DNA of 64,000 bases from CAVSXS01 sp963767715 (lineage in GTDB: Bacteria > Chloroflexota > Ktedonobacteria > Ktedonobacterales > Ktedonobacteraceae), in the NCBI GenBank assembly GCA_963767715.1, contig CAVYFA010000020.1:1-64000 (forward strand), written 5' to 3'. Under the pieces are notes generated by a model. It was not told where the DNA came from, searched no databases, and saw only the letters and a program-made list of their open reading frames with translations. Made by a program: the position numbers and the translations under genes. This document shows, one piece after another, positions 25,381 through 33,445 of this stretch (positions are counted from its first letter, which is position 1; each line of letters opens with the position of its first letter).

Positions 25381-26272
25381 TTATTCAAACACCTTCACCG
25401 GCTGCCATACCCCTCTCTCTGCATCCCACCCTGCAATCGCCAGAAACCGCCCGCTGTCATCGTACACCCGCGCCAAGCTTCTGTTCACCCGCATCCTGTG
25501 CTTCGCCATAGCCGCTGAATGCGTTGCCGTGCCGCACGCGCGCTGCTGTCTCCTCGTCGAGTGTGATGGTGGGATACTGCTCCACCGCCATATCCGCCGG
25601 GTAGAGATATTCCCCGACGCTCCCCTGGGCGGCGGCTTCCGCGAGCTGTTCGAGCGTGATGCTGTCGGCCAGCCGGAATGGGCCGCTGCGCGTGCGAACC
25701 AGGGCGCACAGGTGCGCCCCGTAGCCTGAGCGCTCGCCGAGATCATGGGCCAGTGAGCGGATGTAGGTACCCTTGCTGCATTCGATCTCGAGGGTAAGCT
25801 GTGGCGGATGCCAGTCGAGAATGTCCAGGTGGGAGATGGTGACGGGGCGCGCGGCGAGCGCCAGTTCCTCGCCGGCCCTGGCACGCTTGTAGGCAGGCTG
25901 GCCTTGCAACTTGATGGCGGAGTAGCGCGGCGGAACCTGCATCTGCTCGCCGAGGAAAGCCGGCAGCAGCGACTCGATATATGCGCGCGACAGGGTAGCG
26001 GTGGTAGTCGTTTGCACGACTGTACCCTCGGCATCGTACGTATCGGTTTCGATGCCGAAGTAGAGCGTGGCGCGGTAAGCCTTGCCGCTCTCGCTGAGGT
26101 ATTCGGCGACGCGCGTAGCCTGCCCAACACAGATAGGCAGCACGCCGCTCGCCGCCGGGTCAAGCGTTCCCGCGTGGCCGACGCGCCGCTGTGCGAGCAG
26201 CTTGCGCACCCTGGCCACGACATCGTGCGAGGTCATGCCGGTGGGCTTGTTGATGTTGAGTATTCCATCCAT
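25381..26272 (-). CDS. truB: tRNA pseudouridine(55) synthase, apparent frameshift near 3' end
   Basis: From ATG 26272 the product has the TruB start MDGILNINKPTGMTSHDVVA, the catalytic GHAGTLDPAASGVLPIC (about 36-52, Asp nucleophile) and SKGTYIRSLAHDLGE (about 175-189). The frame of these motifs stops at 25457. The expected ending (ARVYDDSGRFLAIAGWDAE, then VWQPVKVF) is in the neighbouring frame to 25381. A single extra base near 25470-25476 would explain the switch, and 892 bases is one over a multiple of three. It modifies U55 in the T-loop of tRNA. It follows nrnA by five bases. Confidence 0.9.
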
Positions 26273-26277
26273 ATGGT

Positions 26278-27333
26278 TTAGTTCTGGGCGACATCGGTAG
26301 GGACAGGCGGCTCCATCTCCCTCTTTAGCTCCCCTACCACAAACTCCACGGCCTGCTCGATGGGCATATAGAGCGTGGCGCCTGCCGCGCGGGGGTGGCC
26401 GCCGCCCTGGCCGCGACCCTGGCTGAGGCGCTGGCAGATCTCTGCCGCGTTGTAGGGTCTGGCGCAGCGCAGGCTCAGGTGCGTGGTGGTCGGGTCGCCG
26501 TAGTTTTTGAAGAAGGCCGCCACCTGGACGCCCTCGATGTCGCGCATCATGCCCGACGTGTTCTCGTCCATGTCCGGCGTGGCGCCGGCCGCCGCGAGCG
26601 TTGCATCGGTCGCCATCGCCCAGATCAGGCGGCCCTCGCAGGCGGTCTGCGCGCTGGCGAGGATCATGGACTGGAAGCGCACCTGCGCTAGCGGCCGCGT
26701 GCGATAGATGGGCTGCACGACCGTTTCGGGGATGGCCCCGGCGCACAGCAGCACAGCCGCCACTTCAAAGCTGCGCGGGGTTGTGTTGGTGAACTGGAAC
26801 GAACTGGTATCGGTGATGAGGCCGGTCAGCAGGCACAGGGCCGCGTCTCGGTCGAGAGGCAGGTGCGCCTGCTGCTGGAACAGCACGAGCAGTTCGGCGG
26901 TCGCCGCCGAGGTGGGGTCGATGATGTTGACCTGCCCGCAGCCATCACTGCTGACGTGATGGTCCAGGTTGAGCACGCGAGCCTGGTCGAAGAAGTCGCG
27001 GTGCGCCTCGTAGAGGCCGCCGAAGCGGTAGAACTCCCCGGCATCCAGGGCGATTACCAGGTCGAAGTTCTCGTCTTCGAGGGTTTGCCGCAGGCCGGCG
27101 ATGCCGGGCAGGAACGACAGGTTGCCCGGCGCGGGATCGGCGCAGGCGGCCACGCACGTTTTGCCCAGCAGGCCCAGGATACGTGCGAGACCCAGCGCCG
27201 AGCCGATGCAATCGCCGTCGGGATGCTCGTGGGCAATCAGCAAAATGCGCTGCGCCGGCTCGATCATGGCCATTGCCTCCAGGACGAGCTCCGGGTTCAA
27301 CTGCGCATCCAGCCCGCGTGCCTCTTCACTCAT
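26278..27333 (-). CDS. nrnA: DHH-family bifunctional oligoribonuclease/PAP phosphatase NrnA
   Basis: A 351-residue DHH/DHHA1 phosphoesterase that degrades short RNA and 3'-phosphoadenosine 5'-phosphate. Metal ligands are visible in LIAHEHPDGDCIGSALGLA (about 30-48), VIALDAGEFYRFG (about 95-107), NLDHHVSSDGCGQVNIID (about 122-139) and the C-terminal GQGGGHPRAAGATL (about 310-323). ATG 27333 overlaps the rbfA stop by eight bases (ATGAGTGA), so translation is probably coupled, and this start is preferred over longer frames inside rbfA. Confidence 0.93.
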   Translation of the reverse strand: MSEEARGLDAQLNPELVLEAMAMIEPAQRILLIAHEHPDGDCIGSALGLARILGLLGKTCVAACADPAPGNLSFLPGIAGLRQTLEDENFDLVIALDAGEFYRFGGLYEAHRDFFDQARVLNLDHHVSSDGCGQVNIIDPTSAATAELLVLFQQQAHLPLDRDAALCLLTGLITDTSSFQFTNTTPRSFEVAAVLLCAGAIPETVVQPIYRTRPLAQVRFQSMILASAQTACEGRLIWAMATDATLAAAGATPDMDENTSGMMRDIEGVQVAAFFKNYGDPTTTHLSLRCARPYNAAEICQRLSQGRGQGGGHPRAAGATLYMPIEQAVEFVVGELKREMEPPVPTDVAQN

Positions 27334-27703
27334 GAGCGCTTCCTTCATCGACCGGCTGCTCACTTCCCACTTCCTTGATGAGGTCGAGGATGCGCGCGCC
27401 CTCCTCGATGGAGTGATCGAGTTTGAACACGATCTCGGGGGTGTAGCGCAGGTCGAGGCGGCCGGCAAGCTCGTGGCGCAGGAAGCCTGTGGCGTGCTGC
27501 AGCGCGCGCATCGTGCCGTTTTGCTCGTCCTTGTTCCCCATCACGCTGGTATAGATTTTAGCGTGACGGTAATCGCCACTCACCTCGACGCGGGTGATGC
27601 TGACGAAACCGACGCGCGGGTCCTTGACGCGCGTGCGCAGCAGATCGCTCAGTTCGACGGCGATCAGCTCGCCGAGCTTCTCTTGTCTATGTGGATTAGG
27701 CAT
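27326..27703 (-). CDS. rbfA: 30S ribosome-binding factor A
   Basis: A 125-residue KH-fold protein needed for late maturation of the 16S rRNA 5' end. It begins with the family segment RQEKLGELIAVELSDLLRTR and has DPRVGFVSITRVEVSGDYRH (about 33-52), AKIYTSVMG, and LDLRYTPEIVFKLDHSIEEG (about 85-104). It follows infB by 27 bases and overlaps nrnA. Confidence 0.95.
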   Translation of the reverse strand: MPNPHRQEKLGELIAVELSDLLRTRVKDPRVGFVSITRVEVSGDYRHAKIYTSVMGNKDEQNGTMRALQHATGFLRHELAGRLDLRYTPEIVFKLDHSIEEGARILDLIKEVGSEQPVDEGSAHE

Positions 27704-27730
27704 CGGTTGTTCCCCTACATTTATTTTACC

Positions 27731-30148
27731 CTAAGAGCCGGGCTTCACTTTCTCCTGTGAGTAGGCTTCGATGATGTCGCCGACCTCGAAGTCGGTGAAG
27801 TCCTCGAGGACGATGCCGCACTCGTAGCCGCTCGACACCTCGCGCACATCGTCCTTGCCGCGGCGCAGTGAGGCGACCTTGCCGTCCCAGACGCGTTCAT
27901 TCCTACGCAGGAGACGCGCCTGCGAGGAACGTGTGATCTTGCCGTCGAGGATACGGCATCCGGCAATCACGGTGTTTTTGCCTGCCTTGAAGGTCTGCTG
28001 GATTTCAGCGTGACCTTCGATCACCTCGCGGTAAGTCGGTTCCAGCATGCCCGTCAGGGCCGCTTCGATATCATCGAGCAGCTTATAGATGATATTGTAG
28101 TAGCGGATATCGACGCCTTCTTCCTGGGCCAGGCGCTGCGCGGCCCCGTCGGCCTTGACGTTGAAGCCGATGATGATCGCGTCGGACGCGCCTGCCAGGT
28201 GAACATCGGTCTCGCTGATATTGCCGATGCCCTCGTGGATCAGGCGCACCTTGAGGTTCTCATCCCCTATTTTGGAGAGCGCGTTCTTGATGGCTTCAGC
28301 CGAACCCTGCACATCGCACTTGAGGACGATATTCAGTTCCTTGACTTTGCCCTCCTGCATCTGCGTATAAAGCGTATCGAGGCTGACCTGGCCAAGGGGA
28401 CGGCTTTCGCTGCGGCGCTGCTCCGCCGTTTGAGTGGCGAGCTGCCTGGCAGTGCGCTCTTCGGCCACCGCTTCCAGGTGATCACCAGCGCGGGGCACCT
28501 CTGGCAGTCCCAGGATGCTGACCGGCGTGCTTGGCGGCGCTTTCTGGATGCGCTTGCCGCGATCGTTGAACATGGCGCGCACCTTGCCGGCCATCGAGCC
28601 GACGACGACGTTATCGCCCATCTTGAGCGTCCCATTCGCCACGAGCACCGTCGCGGTCGGGCCGCTGCTCTTCTCCAGGCGCGCCTCGATGATCGTGCCG
28701 GTGGCGAGCTGGTTGGGATTCGCGCGAATGTCCTGTATTTCGGCGACGAGCAGGATCATTTCCAGCAGGTCGTCGATGCCGGTGCCTTTGCGCGCCGAAA
28801 CAGGCACACAGATCACATCGCCGCCGTAATCCTCGACAACCACGTCGATTTCCGCGAGCTGCTGCTTCACGTAGTCAGGGTTGGCATCGAGCTTGTCAAT
28901 CTTGTTGAGCGCTATGATAATCGGTACGTTGGCTGCTTTGGCGTGGTCGATGGCCTCGCGCGTCTGCGGCATCACGCCGTCATCTGCGGCCACTACGATG
29001 ACTGCAATGTGCGTCACCTGCGCTCCGCGCGCGCGCATGGCTGTGAACGCCTCGTGGCCGGGCGTATCCAGGAATGTGATTTTCTTGCCCTGCACCTCTA
29101 CCTGGTACGCGCCGATATGCTGTGTAATACCGCCTGCCTCGCTCGCCGCGACCTTCGTCTTGCGGATGGTATCCAGTAGCGTCGTCTTGCCATGATCGAC
29201 GTGACCCATGATAGTGACGACGGGAGGAATTACCACCAGGTTCTCATCCTCACTGCGCACTTCCGCCGCTTGTTGGGTGAGAGCGCCTGTTGTGCGCTCG
29301 CGCTGCACGGCAGGCGTGGCAGCAACGGCGCTCTGCGTCGGCTCGAACCCCAGGTCCTGCGCGACCAGGGCTGCTTTGTCATAATCGATAACCTGGTTGA
29401 TATTCGCGAAGATGCTGTGCTTTTTGATCAGATCGCTGATGACCTCGTTCGGCGTGGCATGCAGCAGGTCTGCCAGGTCTTTCACAACGATTTGCGCCGG
29501 GATGGAGATCGGGCCGGTGGGCTTTTCCTTGACGGCTGCGGGTCGCCGCTCCGCGGTCCTCTGCGCTGGCGTGGTGGGACGCGCGCCACGCGAGTGTGGC
29601 GCGCCGCCGGGTCGCGTACCAGACGGCCGCGTTGTTCCATACGGGCGAGCCGTACCAGTTGTGCCGGCCGTACCAGGATGCGTCGCTCCGCTTCTGCCTG
29701 CGGGTCTGGCATCCTGGGTAGGGCGAGCTGTAGTTGTTGAATGCCGTGTCTGCTGACTACCCTGCGGTGCGTGAGTACGCTGCGGAGCCGATGGCGTTCC
29801 CCCGTTGCGGGCGCCTGGCTGCGCGGTGGGCGCCGGGGCGGATTGACGATTCGCTGCTGCGCTACGCTGTGCCGGGGTTGCCGGCTGCTTTGTCGCGGGC
29901 GCGGCGCCTGTGCGCTCTGCTGCCGGACGTACGGGGCGAGCGGCAGGTGCAGCGCTCGTCGTATTGGCGGGACTCGTGCCGCTCCTGGCAGGAGCAGATG
30001 TGGCGCGCTGGGAAACAGCCGCTTTAGCAGTGGCTTCCCTGGCCGTTGGAGTAACCTCCTCCGCCTTTTTCGTCGCCGGACGAGTGGTGCGGGCCGAAGC
30101 AGACTTTGCCTGCTCTTTTGCATCTGGGGATTCAGATGGTTTATTCAT
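27731..30148 (-). CDS. infB: Translation initiation factor IF-2
   Basis: An 805-residue GTPase that places initiator tRNA on the 30S subunit. The first 210 residues are a disordered Ala/Pro/Thr/Arg-rich arm of unusual length and composition. The IF2_N domain is at about 215-265 (IPAQIVVKDLADLLHATPNE). G motifs are VTIMGHVDHGKTTLLDTIRK (about 311-330), DTPGHEAFTAMRARGA (about 358-373) and IIALNKIDKLDANP (about 410-423). C-terminal domains include LKCDVQGSAEAIKNAL. It starts at ATG 30148 with AGGGGG upstream, 46 bases after the terminator described next. Confidence 0.97.
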   Translation of the reverse strand: MNKPSESPDAKEQAKSASARTTRPATKKAEEVTPTAREATAKAAVSQRATSAPARSGTSPANTTSAAPAARPVRPAAERTGAAPATKQPATPAQRSAAANRQSAPAPTAQPGARNGGTPSAPQRTHAPQGSQQTRHSTTTARPTQDARPAGRSGATHPGTAGTTGTARPYGTTRPSGTRPGGAPHSRGARPTTPAQRTAERRPAAVKEKPTGPISIPAQIVVKDLADLLHATPNEVISDLIKKHSIFANINQVIDYDKAALVAQDLGFEPTQSAVAATPAVQRERTTGALTQQAAEVRSEDENLVVIPPVVTIMGHVDHGKTTLLDTIRKTKVAASEAGGITQHIGAYQVEVQGKKITFLDTPGHEAFTAMRARGAQVTHIAVIVVAADDGVMPQTREAIDHAKAANVPIIIALNKIDKLDANPDYVKQQLAEIDVVVEDYGGDVICVPVSARKGTGIDDLLEMILLVAEIQDIRANPNQLATGTIIEARLEKSSGPTATVLVANGTLKMGDNVVVGSMAGKVRAMFNDRGKRIQKAPPSTPVSILGLPEVPRAGDHLEAVAEERTARQLATQTAEQRRSESRPLGQVSLDTLYTQMQEGKVKELNIVLKCDVQGSAEAIKNALSKIGDENLKVRLIHEGIGNISETDVHLAGASDAIIIGFNVKADGAAQRLAQEEGVDIRYYNIIYKLLDDIEAALTGMLEPTYREVIEGHAEIQQTFKAGKNTVIAGCRILDGKITRSSQARLLRRNERVWDGKVASLRRGKDDVREVSSGYECGIVLEDFTDFEVGDIIEAYSQEKVKPGS

Positions 30149-30193
30149 ATGAAAGAAGACCCCCTTCTATTATTTCTCTCTTCACAGCCACAT

Positions 30194-30236
30194 AAAAAGG
30201 ACTGTCCCTTCCCATCAGACAGGAAGGAGACAGGCC
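30194..30236 (-). terminator. Intrinsic terminator/attenuator ahead of infB
   Basis: On the minus strand, GGCCTGTCTCCTTCC and GGGAAGGGACAGTCC form a long stem with G-U pairs around an 8-base loop (30235-30199), followed directly by TTTTT (30198-30194). It stands between ylxR and infB, where most operons of this type read through, so it probably acts as an attenuator or separates two transcription units. Confidence 0.65.
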
Positions 30237-30504
30237 CTCGTTGGTGCAGTACCCGGCATATAAAGAAGTCTGCGCTCACCGGCGTAGGGGCTATGGTTCT
30301 TAGTTCATAGCTGTCGCTCCGCAAACCGTGCCAAAACTGCCCTCCGAACGGGGGGCTGTGCCTCTATTAAGAGAAGAGATATGGTGACTCATAACTGTGT
30401 AACTATTGCTGCCTGGTTCCTTATGGTGAACAGGGACAGGCAAACGCCTATCCGACGGAAATGTTTGTTTTAGTATAGCCTACTGAGTGCCTCTTTGCAA
30501 CCTA
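30237..30504 (-). promoter_or_regulatory. Structured leader region between ylxR and infB
   Basis: The 268 bases before the terminator contain no gene but several stems: TGCCTG/CAGGCA enclosing GTTC/GAAC at 30410-30442, a GCCCTCC/GGGGGGC hairpin with a GTTC loop on the transcribed strand at 30339-30356, and GCTATG/CATAGC at 30290-30311. With the terminator this looks like a cis-regulatory leader of infB. I cannot match it to a known riboswitch or T-box. No promoter was found with confidence inside it. Confidence 0.4.
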
Positions 30505-30831
30505 TTAATCTTTTGGAAGCGTAGCCACGAAGGCAGCCAGCCCTGCCCGGTCTTCCTCGGAGAGGGCCAGCTCGAATTCTTGCTCGAGGCGCTTCTTCTT
30601 GAGCGCGGTCTCCCAGCACGAGAGCCGGGCGCAGATGTATGCGCCGCGCCCGGATTTCTTGCCGGTGGCGTCTAGCAGGACATGACCATCCGGTGTGCGT
30701 ACTACGCGCAGGAGTTCGCGCTTGGGCTTGGTTTCCTTGCACGCGATACAGGTGCGCATAGGTATATGTTTAGGACGTCTCCCCTGCTGCTTCACGGCTT
30801 TCGCCATCGTAGTATTCCTCACTCCCATCAT
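30505..30831 (-). CDS. YlxR (RnpM) family RNA-binding protein
   Basis: A 108-residue basic protein with the YlxR signature IPMRTCIACKETKPKRELLR (about 23-42), VVRTPDGHVLLDATGKKSGR and GAYICARLSCWETALKKKRL (about 65-84). The conserved Arg-x-Cys-x-x-Cys is present. YlxR homologues bind the RNA subunit of RNase P in Gram-positive bacteria. The ATG at 30831 overlaps the nusA stop by four bases (ATGA), the usual nusA-ylxR coupling. Confidence 0.92.
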   Translation of the reverse strand: MMGVRNTTMAKAVKQQGRRPKHIPMRTCIACKETKPKRELLRVVRTPDGHVLLDATGKKSGRGAYICARLSCWETALKKKRLEQEFELALSEEDRAGLAAFVATLPKD

Positions 30832-32093
30832 TCGTCGTCATCGAGAGGTCCGCTGGTGTGCCTGCCGCCGCCGCCGCTGCGCTGGTATGGCGTGCGCTTG
30901 GGACCACCGCGATCGCGGTCGCCTCCACGGTCATAGCGGTCGCGACGGCCCGATGAGCGGTCCCGATCACCGCCACGCTCACCGCCTCGATCACGGCGGC
31001 CGGTGTAGGCGGCGGCCGGCTCGTGTCGCTCCTCGAATTGCTCCTCGAAGACCTCGCCTTCGGCCGGTTTGGTCACATCCACGCGCCAGCCGGTCAGCTT
31101 TGCGGCCAGCCGCGCATTCTGCCCATCTTTACCGATGGCGAGCGACAACTGCTTTTCGTTGACCGTCACGAGCGCGGTATGATCGGAATCGCGCAGTTGT
31201 ACTTTGAGCGGCTTCACCGGGCTGAGCGCATTGGCGACGAAGTTGGCCTGGTCGGGGCTCCACTGGATGATGTCGATCTTCTCATCGTTCAGTTCGTGCA
31301 CGATGTTGTTGATACGCGAGCCGCGCACGCCCACGCACGAGCCGATGGGATCAAGACCCTCCTGGCGCGCCACGACCGCGACCTTCGAACGGCTGCCGGG
31401 CTCGCGCGCGATGGCTTTGATCTCGACCGTCCCTTCGTAGATTTCGGGCACCTCCTGCTCGAACAGGCGACGTACCAGGTCGCGGTGGGTGCGTGAGACC
31501 ATGATCTGGAGCATGCGCCCCGGCACGCGGCGAACATCGTAGACGTAGACGCGCAGGCGCTGTCCCACGCGGTACCTTTCGGTCGGCACCTCTTCGCCCG
31601 GCGGCATCACGCCTTCGACTCGCTCGGCTTTATCAAAGTCGAGCAGCCAGCCGCGCACCGGGTCTCTACGCGTCAGGACGCCCAGGCGAATCTCGCCCGT
31701 CCAGTCTTTGAGCTGTTCGTAGAGGTACTCGTGCTCGGCTTCGCGGATGCGCTGCAAGATGACCTGTTTGGCCGTCTGGGCAGGGATCTTATTGAAGATG
31801 TACGACGAATCGACATCGATGGTCTGCCCGAGTGCGGCATGAGGATCCTGGCGCTGTGCCTCGGCCAGGGAAATTTCATCGGTGGGGTCTGCTACCTGTG
31901 CCACGACGCGCTTGGCGGCCCACACTCGCACCTCGCCATTCTTATCAACCTCGATGCGAATATTTTCTCCGCCGCCATAGCTCTTGCGATATGCGGCCAG
32001 CAACGCGGTGGCGACGGTTTCCATGACCACTTCGCGGGGTAACCCCTTCTCGGCAATCAGTTGTGCGATGGCAGCCTGAAATTCGCTCCTCAT
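30828..32093 (-). CDS. nusA: Transcription termination/antitermination factor NusA with Arg/Gly/Asp-rich tail
   Basis: The 421-residue product has the N-terminal RNA polymerase-binding domain (QAAIAQLIAEKGLPREVVME), an S1 domain (YEGTVEIKAIAREPGSRSKV) and two KH domains with ARQEGLDPIGSCVGVRGSRI (about 245-264) and ALSPVKPLKV to SLAIGKDGQNARLAAKLTGW (about 320-340). After KH2 comes a low-complexity tail of about 60 residues made of RDRGGD-like repeats, unusual for NusA. ATG 32093 has GGAGGAG upstream, so the frame to 32168 is not used. No rimP precedes it, unlike most nusA operons. Confidence 0.96.
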   Translation of the reverse strand: MRSEFQAAIAQLIAEKGLPREVVMETVATALLAAYRKSYGGGENIRIEVDKNGEVRVWAAKRVVAQVADPTDEISLAEAQRQDPHAALGQTIDVDSSYIFNKIPAQTAKQVILQRIREAEHEYLYEQLKDWTGEIRLGVLTRRDPVRGWLLDFDKAERVEGVMPPGEEVPTERYRVGQRLRVYVYDVRRVPGRMLQIMVSRTHRDLVRRLFEQEVPEIYEGTVEIKAIAREPGSRSKVAVVARQEGLDPIGSCVGVRGSRINNIVHELNDEKIDIIQWSPDQANFVANALSPVKPLKVQLRDSDHTALVTVNEKQLSLAIGKDGQNARLAAKLTGWRVDVTKPAEGEVFEEQFEERHEPAAAYTGRRDRGGERGGDRDRSSGRRDRYDRGGDRDRGGPKRTPYQRSGGGGRHTSGPLDDDE

Positions 32094-32153
32094 ATGCCTT
32101 GCTCCTCCGCTAGTCGCCCCGTGGACGGTAACATCATTTTTTCGAGTGCTACC

Positions 32154-32229
32154 CGTTGCACGCTGCAACGGCGTTCGTGTGTAAAAAAGGTCCAGTCAAG
32201 CAGAAAAGTGGACGGATGCCCACTTTTCT
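32154..32229 (-). other. Two hairpins in the nusA 5' leader
   Basis: AGAAAAGTGG/CCACTTTTCT (32202-32229, perfect 10-bp stem) and CGTTGCA/TGCAACG (32154-32170, perfect 7-bp stem) lie between the nusA promoter and start codon. On the minus strand a T6 tract (32188-32183) follows the first stem after 13 bases. This may be a weak attenuator or a binding site for autoregulation. Confidence 0.4.
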
Positions 32230-32256
32230 CAAAAAGTCTCCTAGGTTCTGAGCATA

Positions 32257-32285
32257 ATTATATCACATTCCACCGGGGTTATCAA
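32257..32285 (-). promoter_or_regulatory. Strong sigma-A promoter for the nusA operon
   Basis: TTGATA (32285-32280), a 17-base spacer and TATAAT (32262-32257) on the minus strand. The -10 is a perfect consensus. The predicted transcript begins near 32250, giving a leader of about 155 bases with the two hairpins listed above. Confidence 0.7.
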
Positions 32286-32432
32286 CATGAATTAAGAAAA
32301 CCGCTGAAGGCGATTCTGGGGGTATCGTCCTCCTTTTTTTGTGAAACATCTCCTATTCTTCCCCACCGATTCGGAGTATACTATGCTCACAAAATACCTG
32401 AACTTAGCGCCATTTGTGAGGAGGACGAGTCG

Positions 32433-33359
32433 ATGCGCTTCTGCTTTATCCTGGAAGAAAGATATGTCAATAAGCCGATGCCGATGGTCGTGGCCGACCA
32501 GTTGCAGCAGTGGGGGCACGAGATCGATGTGTTGCAGCCCTACGCCGCCGTGACCAGCCTGACCGACCTCTCGCTGACCAGGTATGACGCTTATGTGCTG
32601 AAGACCGTTTCGGATGGGCCCGGACTAACCATCCTGGAGGCTGCGGAAGCGGTCGGGATACCCACCATCAACAATTCGCGCGCCATCCGCCTGGTGCGCG
32701 ATAAGGCCGTCTCGGTGGCCTATGCCCAGGCCTGCGGCTTGCCCGTACCGACCACCTATTTCGTCGGGCATTATCGCGCCCTCTCGAAGGTGCCGCAGGA
32801 ACTTTACCCGGTGGTGGTCAAGCCGAGCAACGGCACCTCGCTGCAAGACATCCACAGAGTGAATACGCCTGAGCAGATGGTGCAGTTGAAGCTGGATGAG
32901 ACGAGTTACTACCTGGCGATGCGCTACGTCGAGAACACGGGCTACGATATCAAACTCTACGTCACGGGCCAGGAAGTCCACGCCATCGTTAAAAGCTCGC
33001 CGCTGCACGGCACGGTACAGGAGAAAGAGATACCCGTTGATCGCGATATGCTGAAGCTGGCGCGTCGCGTCGGACAGGTCTTCGGGCTCGACCTGTACGG
33101 CGTAGACGTGCTGGAGACACCGCAGGGCCTGATGGTGATCGATATCAACGACTTCCCCAGCTTCTACGGGGTGCCCCGCAAGGTGGCCAGCGTGGCCGAA
33201 TACATCCTGCACGCGGCCTATCGCAGCCGCCTGCACAAAAATCGCAGCACTCGCCCCACCATCACGAGCCACAAGACGCTCGGCCGCCAGGATACGCGCA
33301 TCGTTCCGGCGGAACTCATGGGCTTCAACCCCAACGTCAAGCGCGTGCAGATGCATTGA
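32433..33359 (+). CDS. ATP-grasp enzyme (RimK/glutathione synthetase-like)
   Basis: A 308-residue ATP-grasp ligase. Visible are an N-terminal Rossmann-like lobe (MRFCFILEERYVNKPMPMVV), SRAIRLVRDKAVSVAYAQAC (about 87-106), YPVVVKPSNGTSLQDIHRV (about 128-146) for ATP, GYDIKLYVTGQEVHAIVKSS (about 172-191) and VDVLETPQGLMVIDINDFPS (about 228-247) with the Mg-binding Asp and Asn. Start ATG 32433 follows GAGGAGGACGAGTCG. The acceptor is unknown, since glutamate ligation, peptide ligation and cofactor modification all occur in the family. It is transcribed away from nusA and no partner gene gives a hint. Confidence 0.88.
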   Translation: MRFCFILEERYVNKPMPMVVADQLQQWGHEIDVLQPYAAVTSLTDLSLTRYDAYVLKTVSDGPGLTILEAAEAVGIPTINNSRAIRLVRDKAVSVAYAQACGLPVPTTYFVGHYRALSKVPQELYPVVVKPSNGTSLQDIHRVNTPEQMVQLKLDETSYYLAMRYVENTGYDIKLYVTGQEVHAIVKSSPLHGTVQEKEIPVDRDMLKLARRVGQVFGLDLYGVDVLETPQGLMVIDINDFPSFYGVPRKVASVAEYILHAAYRSRLHKNRSTRPTITSHKTLGRQDTRIVPAELMGFNPNVKRVQMH

Positions 33360-33445
33360 TGTGCCCCTGTCTTCTTGAAACCTTGATTACACATAGAACG
33401 TGCAAGAGGTTAAGAGGTATATCCTTAAGAAAGTGAGGGGTACTT

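Noticed and set aside
30237..30504. T-box or known riboswitch ahead of infB
   Set aside because: No AGGGTGGnACCGCG-like antiterminator or other known consensus is visible, so I report only a structured leader.
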